From positions 1 through 25,599 of the IMG/VR virus record IMGVR_UViG_3300010885_049495: a stretch of DNA of 25,599 nt. One strand, 5' to 3'. The notes under the pieces were generated by a model. It was not told where the DNA came from. It searched no databases and saw nothing but the letters and a program-made list of their open reading frames with translations. A program made the translations under genes and the position numbers. Within the stretch, counting starts at the first letter, position 1, and every line of letters begins with the position of its first letter. Shown piece by piece: positions 1 through 6,311 of this stretch. This DNA is from a virus.

Positions 1-390
1 AAAACCAGCAGCGATGATTGACTCGTAATTGCTCTTCTTCTGTATGTCGGATTCCCTAACTGACACGGAAACCAAGTTTTCGACGGAGTTGATCAGATCG
101 ATGTATCCGGCAAGAGCGCTTTCCAAGATCGTTTCGGCTTCACCAAAGTTCAGATTGCACCTGGATCCCATGCCACTCTGACGCAACAGATTCTCATCGT
201 AAGGGGCTTGACCATCGAACATGGCATCCACTTCCGACCTGTTGCGGGCGTTAAACTCGTCCGAAGTTTTCATCCGTTGATACACTTGGTTCAACGAATC
301 GGGGTCCTTGATCCTAGAACGCGGAGGAGTTCCATCCGGCGTAAGATTCCCTACAAGAGGGTCTTGGATTGAGGCTTCGGGAATAGGCAT
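1..390 (-). CDS. Putative portal protein, N-terminal part (cut by window edge)
   Basis: An open minus-strand frame runs 130 codons from ATG at 388-390 to the window edge, so the C-terminus is missing. It begins MPIPEASIQDPL; the first 80 residues are polar and proline-rich, followed by a probable helix (NFGEAETILESALAGYID, roughly residues 81-98). It lies directly downstream of the large terminase on the same strand with a 68-bp gap. In tailed phages that is the usual place of the portal, the dodecameric ring through which DNA is packaged. The N-terminal wording also fits portal-like head-tail connectors. The call is mostly from position; another head-assembly protein is possible. Confidence 0.55.
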   Translation of the reverse strand, partial: MPIPEASIQDPLVGNLTPDGTPPRSRIKDPDSLNQVYQRMKTSDEFNARNRSEVDAMFDGQAPYDENLLRQSGMGSRCNLNFGEAETILESALAGYIDLINSVENLVSVSVRESDIQKKSNYESIIAAGF

Positions 391-458
391 GAGTTAAATC
401 AACGGGGTTTGCTATGGGAAAATGTAGACATAACAGGTGCGTGGTATATTAAGATGTG

Positions 459-2258
459 TCAATCAAAAAGTGTGGATGTCTTAAAATTACGTCCGGTGTT
501 GGCCAATTTTAACTTCTGAAAATTGAAGTGCCGCTTGGCCTCGAAGTTACTTTTCTCGTTTTTGGCTTTTACAGTCATGCCCCCAAATCCAAACCTTTGG
601 CGGCACAGCTCTACGAGAATAGCGGCGGCATCTGCAATGTCGGGTGATGCCCCTACTCGGGCCTTCATATCAACCTTACTTTCCACCAGCATCCTTAAGC
701 CCACTCCCTTTTGACAACTATACTTTCGGGCGCACATCTCCCTGGCCAACTCCCTGTCAATCCCTCGCAGCTGGCCGTTACGTATCAGCTCTTTGGAGCC
801 GAACCAGAGTTCAGACACACGATTGACGTAGCGATCTGAGGATGGGGTGTTGTCCGTGGCAGAAACAGGCATATCAGACGCCTTCCCTCCAAATTGTACC
901 CGGAGTACATCCCGGCTCCACACCATGTCCACAATATCACCAAACGGTCCTCCAGCACCGGAGGCGTCATAAGCGGCGTGCTCAGGTAAAACTCCCTCAA
1001 TTTCGCATTTTTCACGAAACTGCTGGATGATCTGCTCACTGCGAGTCTTTTTCTTATCTGTCACATCGTCCTGAAGTAGCTCGAATCGGGAAAAACATAG
1101 GGTAGGTATCCCCTCGCGGCTTATTCCGTACTCCCCGAAGAATAAAGCTGATCGGTCTCCTCCGTTTGTAAACGCCGGATCAAGAGCAGCCACTCGGGTC
1201 GGTTCCTGCAACCAGATTGCGGGCTGATCGGCCTGGGTTGAGATGATCTCAGTCTCCGAATAGATGTTATCCTCATCTCCGGTAGGGGCCCAGTACCCGC
1301 GAAACATGCGATAGTACGCAAGTGAGTTCTCGCCAAACCTAGACTTGGCCTCGTCCAGCTTGGCCTGAGTCACGATCCAAGGGTAGAGGAGCTTTCCGGT
1401 CAGGACATTCGGGCTTTTCTCGCCGTCAAACCGTATGCAGAGGCCTCGCTCGGTCTTCCACTCTTCCTCAAGCGGGGAGATGGACTGCCAGCCGTCCTTG
1501 GGCTTGGACAGAATCCCGAAAGCGTCAAAACGGGATGCCGGATTCCCGATTCCAATGAACTGGAACTCGGGGTTGAGGCTCAGATTAGACGCAGATGCCT
1601 CCAAGATACTCTCGGAGAGTTCCGGCATTTCGTCTGCGATCACCAAAACCCTTTTGTTTTTAAACCCGATCAACTTGCCGATAGCTTCCTTCTCTTTTTT
1701 CTTTTCGGCAGCGATCAGCGTGATGCCGCACTTGTCGCTTGTGCCTCCGGTGCCGTCGTCAAAACGGATCAACCCCATGGAATCTACCAGCTTGCCAGGG
1801 AGCGGAGGGGCTGCCTGCCAGTAATCTCGGATACTTCCCCAAATGCGCTTGCGGGAGTCTTTCAGCGTGGTCGAGGTGACCAAGACCATCGTGTCGTATG
1901 GAGCGGAGACGAAATTTATAATCGACCACACGGCGAAGAAATCGGTCTTGCCCGATGAAGCGCATCCAGCCACCGCCAGATACTCATTGGCGCAAGCAGC
2001 TTCGAGCATCCGCTCGGCCCACGGGTGCCAGATAAAGGGCTTCGGACCGTTGTCCGGCCACAGTGCGCTGGTGATCCGCTTGAAATGATATTCGCGTGTC
2101 TCACCCCCTTTTTCCAAAGGCATCGGATTACGAAACGAAAAAAGTTCTCGGTTAAATTGGTCGATAGATTTCTTCCACCACCGCCCGTACTGCCATTCTT
2201 TATCGGACACATCGACCACCCGCCCATCGGGAGTCTTTACTTTGCGTGGTGTCACCAT
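459..2258 (-). CDS. terL: Phage terminase large subunit
   Basis: The packaging motor cuts concatemeric phage DNA and pumps it into the prohead with ATP. The 599-residue length is normal for the family. The N-terminal ATPase has a Walker A motif GCASSGKT (residues 98-105), Walker B LVIADE (D209, E210) and a C-motif-like stretch at FIGIGNP (about 234-240). The C-terminal RNase H-fold nuclease shows acidic residues at VAALDP (D360), NGGDRS (D368) and AAYDASG (D431), plus a late SPDIADAAA segment. The ATG at 2256-2258 lies inside the left pair of TGTCACCA repeats of the attachment region, so packaging-gene initiation and the recombination site overlap. The small-terminase-like gene is not adjacent but on the same strand at 15901-16563. 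Confidence 0.93.
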   Translation of the reverse strand: MVTPRKVKTPDGRVVDVSDKEWQYGRWWKKSIDQFNRELFSFRNPMPLEKGGETREYHFKRITSALWPDNGPKPFIWHPWAERMLEAACANEYLAVAGCASSGKTDFFAVWSIINFVSAPYDTMVLVTSTTLKDSRKRIWGSIRDYWQAAPPLPGKLVDSMGLIRFDDGTGGTSDKCGITLIAAEKKKEKEAIGKLIGFKNKRVLVIADEMPELSESILEASASNLSLNPEFQFIGIGNPASRFDAFGILSKPKDGWQSISPLEEEWKTERGLCIRFDGEKSPNVLTGKLLYPWIVTQAKLDEAKSRFGENSLAYYRMFRGYWAPTGDEDNIYSETEIISTQADQPAIWLQEPTRVAALDPAFTNGGDRSALFFGEYGISREGIPTLCFSRFELLQDDVTDKKKTRSEQIIQQFREKCEIEGVLPEHAAYDASGAGGPFGDIVDMVWSRDVLRVQFGGKASDMPVSATDNTPSSDRYVNRVSELWFGSKELIRNGQLRGIDRELAREMCARKYSCQKGVGLRMLVESKVDMKARVGASPDIADAAAILVELCRQRFGFGGMTVKAKNEKSNFEAKRHFNFQKLKLANTGRNFKTSTLFD

Positions 2259-2268
2259 TGTGTCACCA
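2250..2268. repeat. Left pair of TGTCACCA direct repeats (candidate integrase arm sites)
   Basis: TGTCACCA occurs at 2250-2257 and 2261-2268, start to start 11 bp. An identical pair lies on the other side of the tRNA-derived core at 2460-2477. Paired direct repeats about one helical turn apart, flanking a core near an integrase gene, are the classic arrangement of arm-type sites in lambda-like attP. The function is inferred; the repeats are directly visible. Confidence 0.6.
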
Positions 2269-2282
2269 AATCTAGCAAATGA

Positions 2283-2304
2283 CCATTTCTCTCTGTAGAA
2301 ATGG
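2283..2304. repeat. 8-bp inverted repeat abutting the att core
   Basis: CCATTTCT (2283-2290) and AGAAATGG (2297-2304) form perfect arms around a 6-nt spacer CTCTGT. The right arm runs into the CCA end of the tRNA-like core. It could be a recombinase core-binding element or a short hairpin between terL and the att site. No T-tract follows on either strand, so a terminator is less likely. Confidence 0.45.
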
Positions 2305-2324
2305 CGACCCTAACGGGATTCGAA
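2302..2324 (-). other. attP: Candidate attP core: 3' end of a tRNA gene
   Basis: Read on the minus strand, the 23 bp split as a 7-nt T-loop (TTCGAAT), T-stem 3' strand (CCCGT), acceptor 3' strand (TAGGGTC), discriminator G and an encoded CCA. The 5' half of the tRNA is absent: the bases before the T-loop do not pair with CCCGT. Phages that integrate into tRNA genes carry such a 3' fragment to restore the gene, normally beside the integrase, as here. Both flanks are phage genes, so this is better read as attP than attL or attR. The tRNA identity could not be decided; its 5' acceptor strand should read GACCCTA. Confidence 0.8.
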
Positions 2325-2362
2325 TACGTGAAAGGGATATACCAGAAACATACCGCGTCATC

Positions 2363-2414
2363 TGGGTATATTATGCTTTTACAGAGTAAACGGTCAAGAA
2401 GTTTCATATACCCA
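2363..2414. repeat. Inverted repeat TGGGTATAT / ATATACCCA in the att-integrase interval
   Basis: A 9-bp perfect inverted repeat (2363-2371 and 2406-2414), with further GATATACC and GGTATA-like words nearby (about 2335-2343 and 2431-2440). It sits between the att core and the right arm repeats. That is the position where excisionase, host architectural factors or extra integrase contacts would be expected. The function is inferred. Confidence 0.4.
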
Positions 2415-2451
2415 TACCACAAATTGTTGCAGGTATAGACCACCTTTTTCG

Positions 2452-2481
2452 TTGACAAGTGTCACCATCTGTCACCATATT
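2452..2481 (+). promoter_or_regulatory. Possible sigma70-type promoter of the integrase
   Basis: TTGACA (2452-2457) matches the -35 consensus exactly and CATATT (2476-2481) is a 4/6 match to -10 at an 18-bp spacing. It overlaps the right TGTCACCA pair, so an arm-site binding protein would compete with RNA polymerase and self-regulate integrase. It also argues against translation starting at GTG 2459, which lies inside the promoter. Confidence 0.4.
2460..2477. repeat. Right pair of TGTCACCA direct repeats (candidate integrase arm sites)
   Basis: TGTCACCA occurs at 2460-2467 and 2470-2477, start to start 10 bp, in the same orientation as the left pair. The two pairs are about 210 bp apart with the tRNA-derived core between them. 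They fall between the candidate -35 and -10 boxes of the integrase. Confidence 0.6.
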
Positions 2482-2497
2482 TGAGGCTCCTAGCCCT

Positions 2498-3667
2498 ATG
2501 AAAACTAAAAAACGAACCAATTTTTCGTACCCATTTGTCCAGTCCACGCCGTTTGGCAAAGTCAAAATCTACCGCAACCAAGGGAGCGATCGAACGCGAT
2601 ACGTCGTGACGTGGATCGGAGAAGAAGGGCGTCAGCGGAAATTGTTCAGCGAAGAAGCGGAAGCCCATCAACGTGCCGAAGAAATTCTCGACGACCTAAA
2701 GCAAGGAGTCAGTTTCCGAAACAACATCACCGCCACCAAAGCGGTCCGGATTGCCGAGTGGGAGAAAACTTTGGAAGCCCATAACGCCACCCTAGCCGAT
2801 GCGGTGAAGTACTATTTACTGCACCTGGATCAAGTGCGGGTTAAGAAAATAGACGCTCTTGACGCTGCCCATACGTACCTAGAACGATTTGAGGATCAAG
2901 CTGGCAGGAACTATCAGACCGCAAAACATATCCTTCTACGATTCGGTAGGCATTTCGATAGGACGCTTTGCTCGATTACCGTGACCGAACTGGATCGGTA
3001 CCTAAAAGAAATGTCGAAGAGCGGGAGGACTCGCAATAACCACCTGGGATACCTCAAGGCGTTCTTTAAATGGGCCCAGGAGTGGGGGAATCACCTTCCA
3101 GCTGGTCCAACAGCCATCTCCAAAATCAAGCCCTACGATGAGGGCACCCTTAAAATTCAGGTTTTTACGCCGGAAGAGCTAGGAAAGATGCTTAAAGTAG
3201 CCCCAAAAGAGATCATACCCTTTCTTACAATAGGTGCTTTTGCAGGAGTAAGGTGTGCTGAAATCGGTCGTTTAACATGGGATAACATTGATTTTGAGAC
3301 CAAGACAATCAAACTGGCGGCATCCGAAACCAAAACCAAGCGTCGGAGATTGGCGCTGATGCCGGACAACCTGATTCAATGGCTGGAAAAATACGGGGGT
3401 TCCAAGGAGGGGCCTGTATTGCCAAACCAATTTCGGCTTCAAGGTCTGCGTGCGGAAATGTGCAAAACTGCCGGAATTGCGTGGCGAGAAAACGCACTTC
3501 GCAAGAGCTATATATCGTATCGCATGGCACAACCTGACGCAGATGCGATTCAGGTCTCGAAACAGTGTGGGAATAGCCCTGAGATGGTAGAGGAACACTA
3601 CAAGGAACTGGTATCGCCAAAACTTGCCGAGAAATGGTTCTCCATCACCCCTACCGAAACACAATGA
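2498..3667 (+). CDS. int: Tyrosine recombinase (phage integrase)
   Basis: Catalyses site-specific integration and excision between attP and the host tRNA gene. The reading frame opens at GTG 2459, but I prefer ATG 2498 (389 residues) because the upstream 13 codons lie in the candidate promoter and arm repeats. An N-terminal SAM-like core-binding domain (about residues 100-190) precedes the catalytic domain. Active-site Arg I is in AGVRCAEI (R252), the box II Arg is in NALRKSY (R335) and the nucleophile is in EHYKELV (Tyr368). Box II reads N-A-L-R-K where the textbook family has H-x-x-R-H. The C-terminal wording resembles integrases I associate with Verrucomicrobiota. It is transcribed away from terL. 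Confidence 0.92.
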   Translation: MKTKKRTNFSYPFVQSTPFGKVKIYRNQGSDRTRYVVTWIGEEGRQRKLFSEEAEAHQRAEEILDDLKQGVSFRNNITATKAVRIAEWEKTLEAHNATLADAVKYYLLHLDQVRVKKIDALDAAHTYLERFEDQAGRNYQTAKHILLRFGRHFDRTLCSITVTELDRYLKEMSKSGRTRNNHLGYLKAFFKWAQEWGNHLPAGPTAISKIKPYDEGTLKIQVFTPEELGKMLKVAPKEIIPFLTIGAFAGVRCAEIGRLTWDNIDFETKTIKLAASETKTKRRRLALMPDNLIQWLEKYGGSKEGPVLPNQFRLQGLRAEMCKTAGIAWRENALRKSYISYRMAQPDADAIQVSKQCGNSPEMVEEHYKELVSPKLAEKWFSITPTETQ

Positions 3668-3705
3668 AATTTCATGTTGCACATACCACATACATGGGGC
3701 ATACT
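3664..3705 (+). promoter_or_regulatory. Palindrome and possible promoter of the early operon
   Basis: A perfect 12-bp palindrome, ATGAAATTTCAT (3664-3675), overlaps the integrase stop codon. It is followed at once by TTGCAC (3677-3682) and, 17 bp on, CATACT (3700-3705), a weak sigma70-like pair. The palindrome abutting -35 is a plausible operator, perhaps for the RHH or HTH protein encoded next. The 13-mer GTTGCACATACCA recurs upstream of the gene at 17652. Confidence 0.35.
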
Positions 3706-3755
3706 CCTTTTTGCCTAGTAAATCCTGGGCATAACACCTAAAACACAACACGAAC

Positions 3756-3953
3756 ATGCCAAACAAAATAGCCGACACCCGCAGACGGGTTGTCTACATC
3801 GAAGAGAAAGAAAACTGGGAGTTAATGAAAGTCGTTGCCAAGTACAATGGCATCCCTCCCTCGGCCATCATCCGAGCTGCGACTCACATGATTTGTGAGA
3901 AGTTGCGCGAAAACCCTAAGACTCGGTTTATTAAACCGATCTTTGAGTCATAA
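3756..3953 (+). CDS. Small ribbon-helix-helix-like protein
   Basis: A 65-residue basic protein. The predicted order is a short beta strand (RRRVVYIE, residues 9-16), helix A (about 18-30) and helix B beginning PPSAIIRAA (about 34-50). This matches the ribbon-helix-helix (CopG/Arc-like) fold, whose dimers insert the beta ribbon into the major groove of palindromic operators. It is the first gene after the integrase and follows the 12-bp palindrome at 3664-3675, so autoregulation or control of integrase is plausible. The leader AACACAACACGAAC has no Shine-Dalgarno motif. TAA and the next ATG are adjacent (3951-3956), suggesting translational coupling. The fold call is from pattern only. Confidence 0.6.
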   Translation: MPNKIADTRRRVVYIEEKENWELMKVVAKYNGIPPSAIIRAATHMICEKLRENPKTRFIKPIFES

Positions 3954-4286
3954 ATGCGAAGAACCAACACCCTGACCCTTGAAGTAGGCCCCTCAATGCG
4001 GATCACCAACCTGACCAATGGTCGGGTTAAGATCGAATTAGAAGAAGTCGACTCCACGGCTTTTGAGCAAACCCTTCCGACTACTGTCTATGACAAGAGC
4101 GGACTTGCCAGAAGGCTGGGTGTTAGCAAGCGGTCGATAGACAACTACATCCGCCAAACGAGGAACCCGCTACCCTATACCATCGCCATGGGTAGGGCAC
4201 GGTTCCTTGAGACGGATGTGATGAAATGGCTCATAGACGGAGCCAGCCCAGCAGCCCGTAGAGTCAAAAGTCGCCTTGGACTATGA
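3954..4286 (+). CDS. HTH DNA-binding protein, excisionase/AlpA-like
   Basis: 110 residues. A poorly conserved N-terminal half is followed by a winged-HTH segment beginning about residue 45: YDKSGLARRLGVSKRSIDNY, then a wing (PYTIAMGRARF) and a closing helix (ETDVMKWLIDG). This is the layout of MerR/Xis/AlpA-type DNA-distorting proteins, which act as excisionase or early regulators. Proximity to the integrase and att site makes excisionase the most attractive role. The start at 3954 directly follows the preceding stop; an internal ATG at 3996 is an alternative. It overlaps the resolvase gene by 4 nt (ATGA). Confidence 0.6.
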   Translation: MRRTNTLTLEVGPSMRITNLTNGRVKIELEEVDSTAFEQTLPTTVYDKSGLARRLGVSKRSIDNYIRQTRNPLPYTIAMGRARFLETDVMKWLIDGASPAARRVKSRLGL

Positions 4287-4747
4287 GTGCCGTTTTAGCC
4301 CTGGACCTCGCTACTCAAACCGGATGGGCCTATAAAGCCAACGGATTGATTTCTTCAGGCAGTGAAAGTTTTGCCTTGAAGAAGAAAGAAGGCGTGGGGC
4401 GGAGATTCTTAAAATTCCGAACCTGGCTAAGAGACCAGTTTGAGAGTATCAAACCAGAGGTAGTGGTGTATGAGGAAGTGATGCGATGGTCTTCCGGTTC
4501 TGCGGCAAAATGCTACTGCGGACTACTGGCAATCGTTCAGACCGAGTGCGAATACAAAGAGATTCCATACGAGGGGGTCCATGTAGGAACGATAAAAAAG
4601 TTTGCCACTTCAAAAGGTAATGCTACCAAAGAGCAAATGATCGAGGCTGCAATCAAAGCCGGATTTACCCCAAAGGATGATAATGAGGCAGATGCGCTTC
4701 ATCTTTTGCTCTTGAGGGTTAATACACCGCAACCCAACCAAACATGA
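4283..4747 (+). CDS. RuvC-like Holliday-junction resolvase
   Basis: 154 residues, close to the usual RuvC size. The RNase H-fold catalytic acids are visible: D8 in LALDLATQTGWA, E64/E65 in VVYEEV, and the C-terminal cluster around DDNEADALH (D132, D133, E135, D137). RuvC-like enzymes cut four-way DNA junctions; phage versions resolve branched DNA before packaging. It sits in an operon with ATGA overlaps to both neighbours and shares the replication-recombination role of the genes downstream. Confidence 0.85.
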   Translation: MSAVLALDLATQTGWAYKANGLISSGSESFALKKKEGVGRRFLKFRTWLRDQFESIKPEVVVYEEVMRWSSGSAAKCYCGLLAIVQTECEYKEIPYEGVHVGTIKKFATSKGNATKEQMIEAAIKAGFTPKDDNEADALHLLLLRVNTPQPNQT

Positions 4748-4989
4748 AAACATCTGTAGAAGAAGCATTGGAAGATCACATGATGCTGATGGACGGTTTT
4801 GACGACTGCATAATTGGTATTGCCGAAAGGAATGGGCAACCCAACCTCCTGGCTTACGACGCCAAGAAAATATTTAAGAAGCTAGTCAAGCAAGGGATGA
4901 CCGAAGAGGAAGCGGTTGAATATTTCTATTTCAACATGGCTGGGGCCTACGTCGGCGAGGGGACTCCAACTTTTATCCATAAACTATGA
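4744..4989 (+). CDS. Conserved small phage protein, unknown function
   Basis: 81 residues, acidic, no signal or membrane segment. The pattern DGFDDCIIGI....GQPNLLAYD followed by MTEEEAVEYFYFNM and AYVGEGTPTF recalls a small protein I remember as common in early regions of many phages, but I know of no function. It is translationally coupled through 4-nt overlaps to the resolvase before it and the Cys-rich protein after it. Confidence 0.8.
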   Translation: MKTSVEEALEDHMMLMDGFDDCIIGIAERNGQPNLLAYDAKKIFKKLVKQGMTEEEAVEYFYFNMAGAYVGEGTPTFIHKL

Positions 4990-5222
4990 GCACCGAACGA
5001 GAACAACGGTGGCGTCCACCGAGCATACCGAAGGGCTGGAGTTCATCGTTCAGAATGTTTCACGGCTACTGGGAACTAAACTGCCCGCATGGAGTGGGCC
5101 ACCCAGACCCTCGAGACCCGGCTGTTGCCGCCGATGAGTGTGGAGGTCTTCACGGTTGCGACGGCTGCTGCGCTGATTTTGCAGAAATACTAAAACCCAA
5201 ACCCCAACTCACCGATGAGTAG
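4986..5222 (+). CDS. Small cysteine/histidine-rich protein
   Basis: 78 residues. Two clusters of possible metal ligands occur: NCPHGVGHPDP (about residues 32-42) and ECGGLHGCDGCC (about 51-62). The spacing suggests a small zinc-binding or redox fold, but no family is recognised. It overlaps the previous gene by 4 nt. A different-frame ORF over 4916-5137 is treated as a shadow because it breaks the coupled gene chain. Confidence 0.65.
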   Translation: MSTEREQRWRPPSIPKGWSSSFRMFHGYWELNCPHGVGHPDPRDPAVAADECGGLHGCDGCCADFAEILKPKPQLTDE

Positions 5223-5388
5223 ACGACTAGAAAGAAATTGGAAAATGGCTAACGCCGCTAGCCCAAACCGAACCGCCCCCTCAAGTAAGCCCTATAGGGA
5301 TAACTACGACGCAATCTTCCGCAGTAAACCCAAAACCAAAAACCAAAAATGCACACAGACCAGTACAAAGCTGGGCAAGACGAGATGA
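5215..5388 (+). CDS. Small basic hypothetical protein
   Basis: 57 residues, starting ATG at 5215 (8-nt overlap with the previous stop) and beginning MSRRLERNWKMANAAS. It contains KPYRDNYDAIFRSKPK and a Lys/Thr-rich tail that runs 40 nt into the next gene in another frame. The basic composition would suit nucleic-acid binding. The long overlap, and the way the tail reads through the A-rich leader of the next gene, make the C-terminal third suspect. Confidence 0.45.
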   Translation: MSRRLERNWKMANAASPNRTAPSSKPYRDNYDAIFRSKPKTKNQKCTQTSTKLGKTR

Positions 5389-5531
5389 GAGAGCGCATAT
5401 GCGCCCTAATCGCACATCACATGGATACCGCCAGGATATTCCATGGAAAAGGCTCCGAGGAGCACCTCCGATATAAAAACCTCTTAGAGGACATCCGTAT
5501 CGACCACCTAACAGACCTAGACCAAAAATGA
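5349..5531 (+). CDS. Small hypothetical protein
   Basis: 60 residues, His-rich and helical in appearance (DEMRERICALIAHHMDTARI), soluble, no recognised family. The start follows a run of ACCAAAA words (5326-5348) typical of the SD-less leaders in this genome. The stop overlaps the next ATG by 4 nt, so it belongs to the coupled operon. Confidence 0.55.
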   Translation: MHTDQYKAGQDEMRERICALIAHHMDTARIFHGKGSEEHLRYKNLLEDIRIDHLTDLDQK

Positions 5532-5845
5532 CGCCTACAACCCAGTCAGATCAAACAGAACAAAAAACGGAGAGTATTCTTGAAGAAGCTATTCGAGTTA
5601 CCTCCGGCGACCGGATGCGTGACTACGATCATGCAACTCCCAACCACGCACGGATTGCAAATCTGTGGAATGCTTACCTAACTGCTAGGCGTGATCGATC
5701 AGCGATGATCAGTCCACTGGACGTAGCCACAATGATGGTCCTGCTAAAAATTGCCAGGGCTTGCCACACTCCGACAAGAGATAGTTACGTCGATATAGCG
5801 GGCTACGCAAAATGCTGTAGCCAAATTCAGGGGTTTGAGCCGTGA
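5528..5845 (+). CDS. DUF6378-like phage protein
   Basis: 105 residues. The pattern ILEEA...TSGDRMRDYDHATPNHARIA.LWNAYL followed by ISPLDVATMMVLLKIAR and DSYVDIAGYAKC matches my recollection of the DUF6378 family, common in phages of diverse bacteria, function unknown. The helical layout, conserved His/Asp/Glu residues and a neighbouring deaminase gene would fit a nucleotide-metabolism role such as an all-alpha NTP pyrophosphohydrolase-like fold, but that is inference. It overlaps the deaminase gene by 4 nt. Confidence 0.75.
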   Translation: MTPTTQSDQTEQKTESILEEAIRVTSGDRMRDYDHATPNHARIANLWNAYLTARRDRSAMISPLDVATMMVLLKIARACHTPTRDSYVDIAGYAKCCSQIQGFEP

Positions 5846-6204
5846 GCTGCGCCAAAAAAAGGGTGCAGTGCGTCTTGATCGCCAAAGACGGGGAAGTGTT
5901 TATCGGTGAAAACTGGTGTAATAACCCCCAGGAAGTATGTCCACGAGAGCCAGGTGAAGGCTATCAGAAGTGCAAGGATATCTGTAAACAGCCAGCTCAC
6001 GCAGAAGTTGAGGCAGTACAGCTTGCTGGTTCAAAAGCCAAGGGTGCAACTGCTTATCTGGTGAATCACCATCACTACTGCCGTGAGTGCCAGGTGGCGC
6101 TGTTTGACGCTGGAGTCGAGTCTTTGAAACGAGTTGAGAAAATGGAACAGGTTCCCCGTCCCTTCCACCTAGAGGCCGAAGAACTCGATTACTATTATTA
6201 CTGA
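5842..6204 (+). CDS. Cytidine/deoxycytidylate deaminase-family protein
   Basis: 120 residues, starting at GTG 5842 (overlapping the prior TGA). The zinc-dependent deaminase signature is present: HAE (H53, A54, E55) in PAHAEVEAV and a C-x2-C pair (C80, C83) in YCRECQVALFDAGV. Family members deaminate cytidine, dCMP or related substrates; phage dCMP deaminases raise dUMP for thymidylate synthesis. An insertion rich in Cys (residues 26-48: four Cys) precedes the HAE motif and may bind a second metal. The usual PC before the second Cys pair is replaced by YC. The substrate cannot be told from sequence. Confidence 0.8.
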   Translation: MSCAKKRVQCVLIAKDGEVFIGENWCNNPQEVCPREPGEGYQKCKDICKQPAHAEVEAVQLAGSKAKGATAYLVNHHHYCRECQVALFDAGVESLKRVEKMEQVPRPFHLEAEELDYYYY

Positions 6205-6311
6205 TGCTTCACCTAATTGAATGCTTTGGGGCCGGAATGCTGGGGATGCTTTTTATGTTCCTAGTAATCTGCTTTTTACCGGAGCTAACTGATTTCTTCC
6301 GTAAAAAATGA
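6204..6311 (+). CDS. 35-residue single-pass membrane peptide
   Basis: ATG at 6204 overlaps the deaminase TGA, and its own TGA overlaps the helicase ATG at 6308, so it is coupled at both ends. The product begins MLHLIECFGAGMLGMLF and continues with a hydrophobic stretch to about residue 26, then ELTDFFRKK, a charged cytoplasmic-looking end. It fits the 100-bp gap between the two genes exactly, which argues that it is translated. No family is recognised. Confidence 0.65.
   Translation: MLHLIECFGAGMLGMLFMFLVICFLPELTDFFRKK

Noticed and set aside
2302-2400. Complete tRNA gene
   Set aside because: Only the T-loop, T-stem 3' strand, acceptor 3' strand and CCA are present; upstream bases give no T-stem partner, anticodon arm or D arm.
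2459-2497. GTG start of the integrase at 2459
   Set aside because: It lies inside the candidate promoter and the right arm repeats; ATG 2498 gives a normal integrase N-terminus.
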